Assembly (NCBI RefSeq): GCF_965228805.1
Contig: NZ_CBDDIE010000003.1
Location: 1,736,001 to 1,800,000, forward strand
Origin: JASBTN01 sp965228805
GTDB taxonomy: Bacteria > Pseudomonadota > Alphaproteobacteria > Rhodobacterales > Rhodobacteraceae
Direction of reading: 5' to 3'
Length of the DNA stretch: 64,000 nucleotides
Below the pieces are notes generated by a model that was not told the DNA's origin, did no database searches, and worked only from the letters and a program-made list of their open reading frames with translations. How positions within the stretch are numbered: the first letter of the stretch is position 1; every line of letters begins with the position of its first letter. Of the stretch, positions 63,789 to 64,000 are shown one piece after another. The position numbers were made by a program, and so were the translations under genes.

Positions 63789-64000
63789 CTTCCTGCGTCT
63801 CCAATTGCAAGGGCGCCGCCGGGGCCGACAGGTCCGCCGTACCAAGCGCCCCTTCCGGGCGGGCCAGCGCATAGCGCGTGCACCAATGCAGCCGCGTTTC
63901 GGCCCGGGTAATTGCCACATAGGTCAGGCGCTTCCACAGCGGCAGCCCCGCCTCCATCCGCCCGGCGCGCGAGGCCGCGTAGATGTCGGGGGCAAAGACC
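63781..64000 (-). CDS. UvrD/Rep-family helicase, C-terminal end (partial)
   Basis: Only the last 72 codons are in the window. The segment KRLTYVAITRAETRLHW is superfamily 1 helicase motif VI (LxYVAxTRA, with the ATP-contacting arginine), followed by a short Pro/Ala-rich tail. It belongs to UvrD/PcrA/AddA-like helicases; which one cannot be told from the tail. Stop TAA at 63781-63783. Confidence 0.8.
   Translation of the reverse strand, partial: VFAPDIYAASRAGRMEAGLPLWKRLTYVAITRAETRLHWCTRYALARPEGALGTADLSAPAAPLQLETQEDG

Overview
The window looks like part of an alphaproteobacterial chromosome, most probably a marine Rhodobacterales (Roseobacter-group) bacterium. The grounds are a DctPQM TRAP transporter cluster, UDP-sulfoquinovose synthase, many GntR/FCD regulators, and three full TTAA-N7-TTAA (CtrA-type) boxes. 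No tRNA, rRNA or CRISPR array was seen.

Layout. Positions 1-1,075 hold small genes: a 120-aa unknown, then a CtrA-type box, a leader with two mutually exclusive hairpins, a 64-aa Cys-rich protein and an overlapping 46-aa one-helix membrane protein. From about 1.4 to 20.9 kb lies an accessory island of visibly lower GC. It carries (a) a minus-strand SIR2-like / HerA-like ATPase / reverse transcriptase operon (6070-1410), a probable anti-phage system; (b) a Tn7-like transposition module with a Ner-like regulator, TnsA-, TniA/TnsB-, TniB/TnsC- and TniQ/TnsD-like genes (6584-12629); (c) a GAF-GAF hybrid histidine kinase; (d) an IS481-family insertion; and (e) a serine recombinase with two ParB-like proteins and a small regulator. 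From 20.9 to 25.8 kb come small hypothetical genes, two of them preceded by CtrA-type boxes, and two secreted or coiled-coil unknowns.

From about 25.8 kb the DNA is GC-rich and dense in metabolic operons: a minus-strand cluster of redox and detoxification enzymes (NmrA-like, SRPBCC, GNAT, AttH/CrtC-like, RutE-like, amidohydrolase, pirin); a TRAP-transporter catabolic operon with an M24 hydrolase and a nitrilase, divergent from an Asp/Glu-racemase-family gene and a GntR regulator; a LuxR regulator, diheme cytochrome c, molybdopterin-fold protein and hybrid kinase; sqdB followed by a BcsB-like protein and a processive GT2; a PhnD-like sensor protein with a hybrid kinase; a GntR-controlled flavin monooxygenase operon; and finally SHMT-like, LysR, DUF1989, AKR, DeoD, SDR and helicase genes.

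Several genes are broken. The NmrA-like gene has a frameshift at a homopolymer, the divergent pirin and LysR genes are fused head to head with both 5' ends lost, and the kinase at 50.3 kb has an in-frame amber codon. The strongest candidate for a new system is the SIR2-HerA-RT operon: SIR2-HerA is a known defence pair, but a tightly linked abortive-infection-type reverse transcriptase as its third gene is not an arrangement I recognise.
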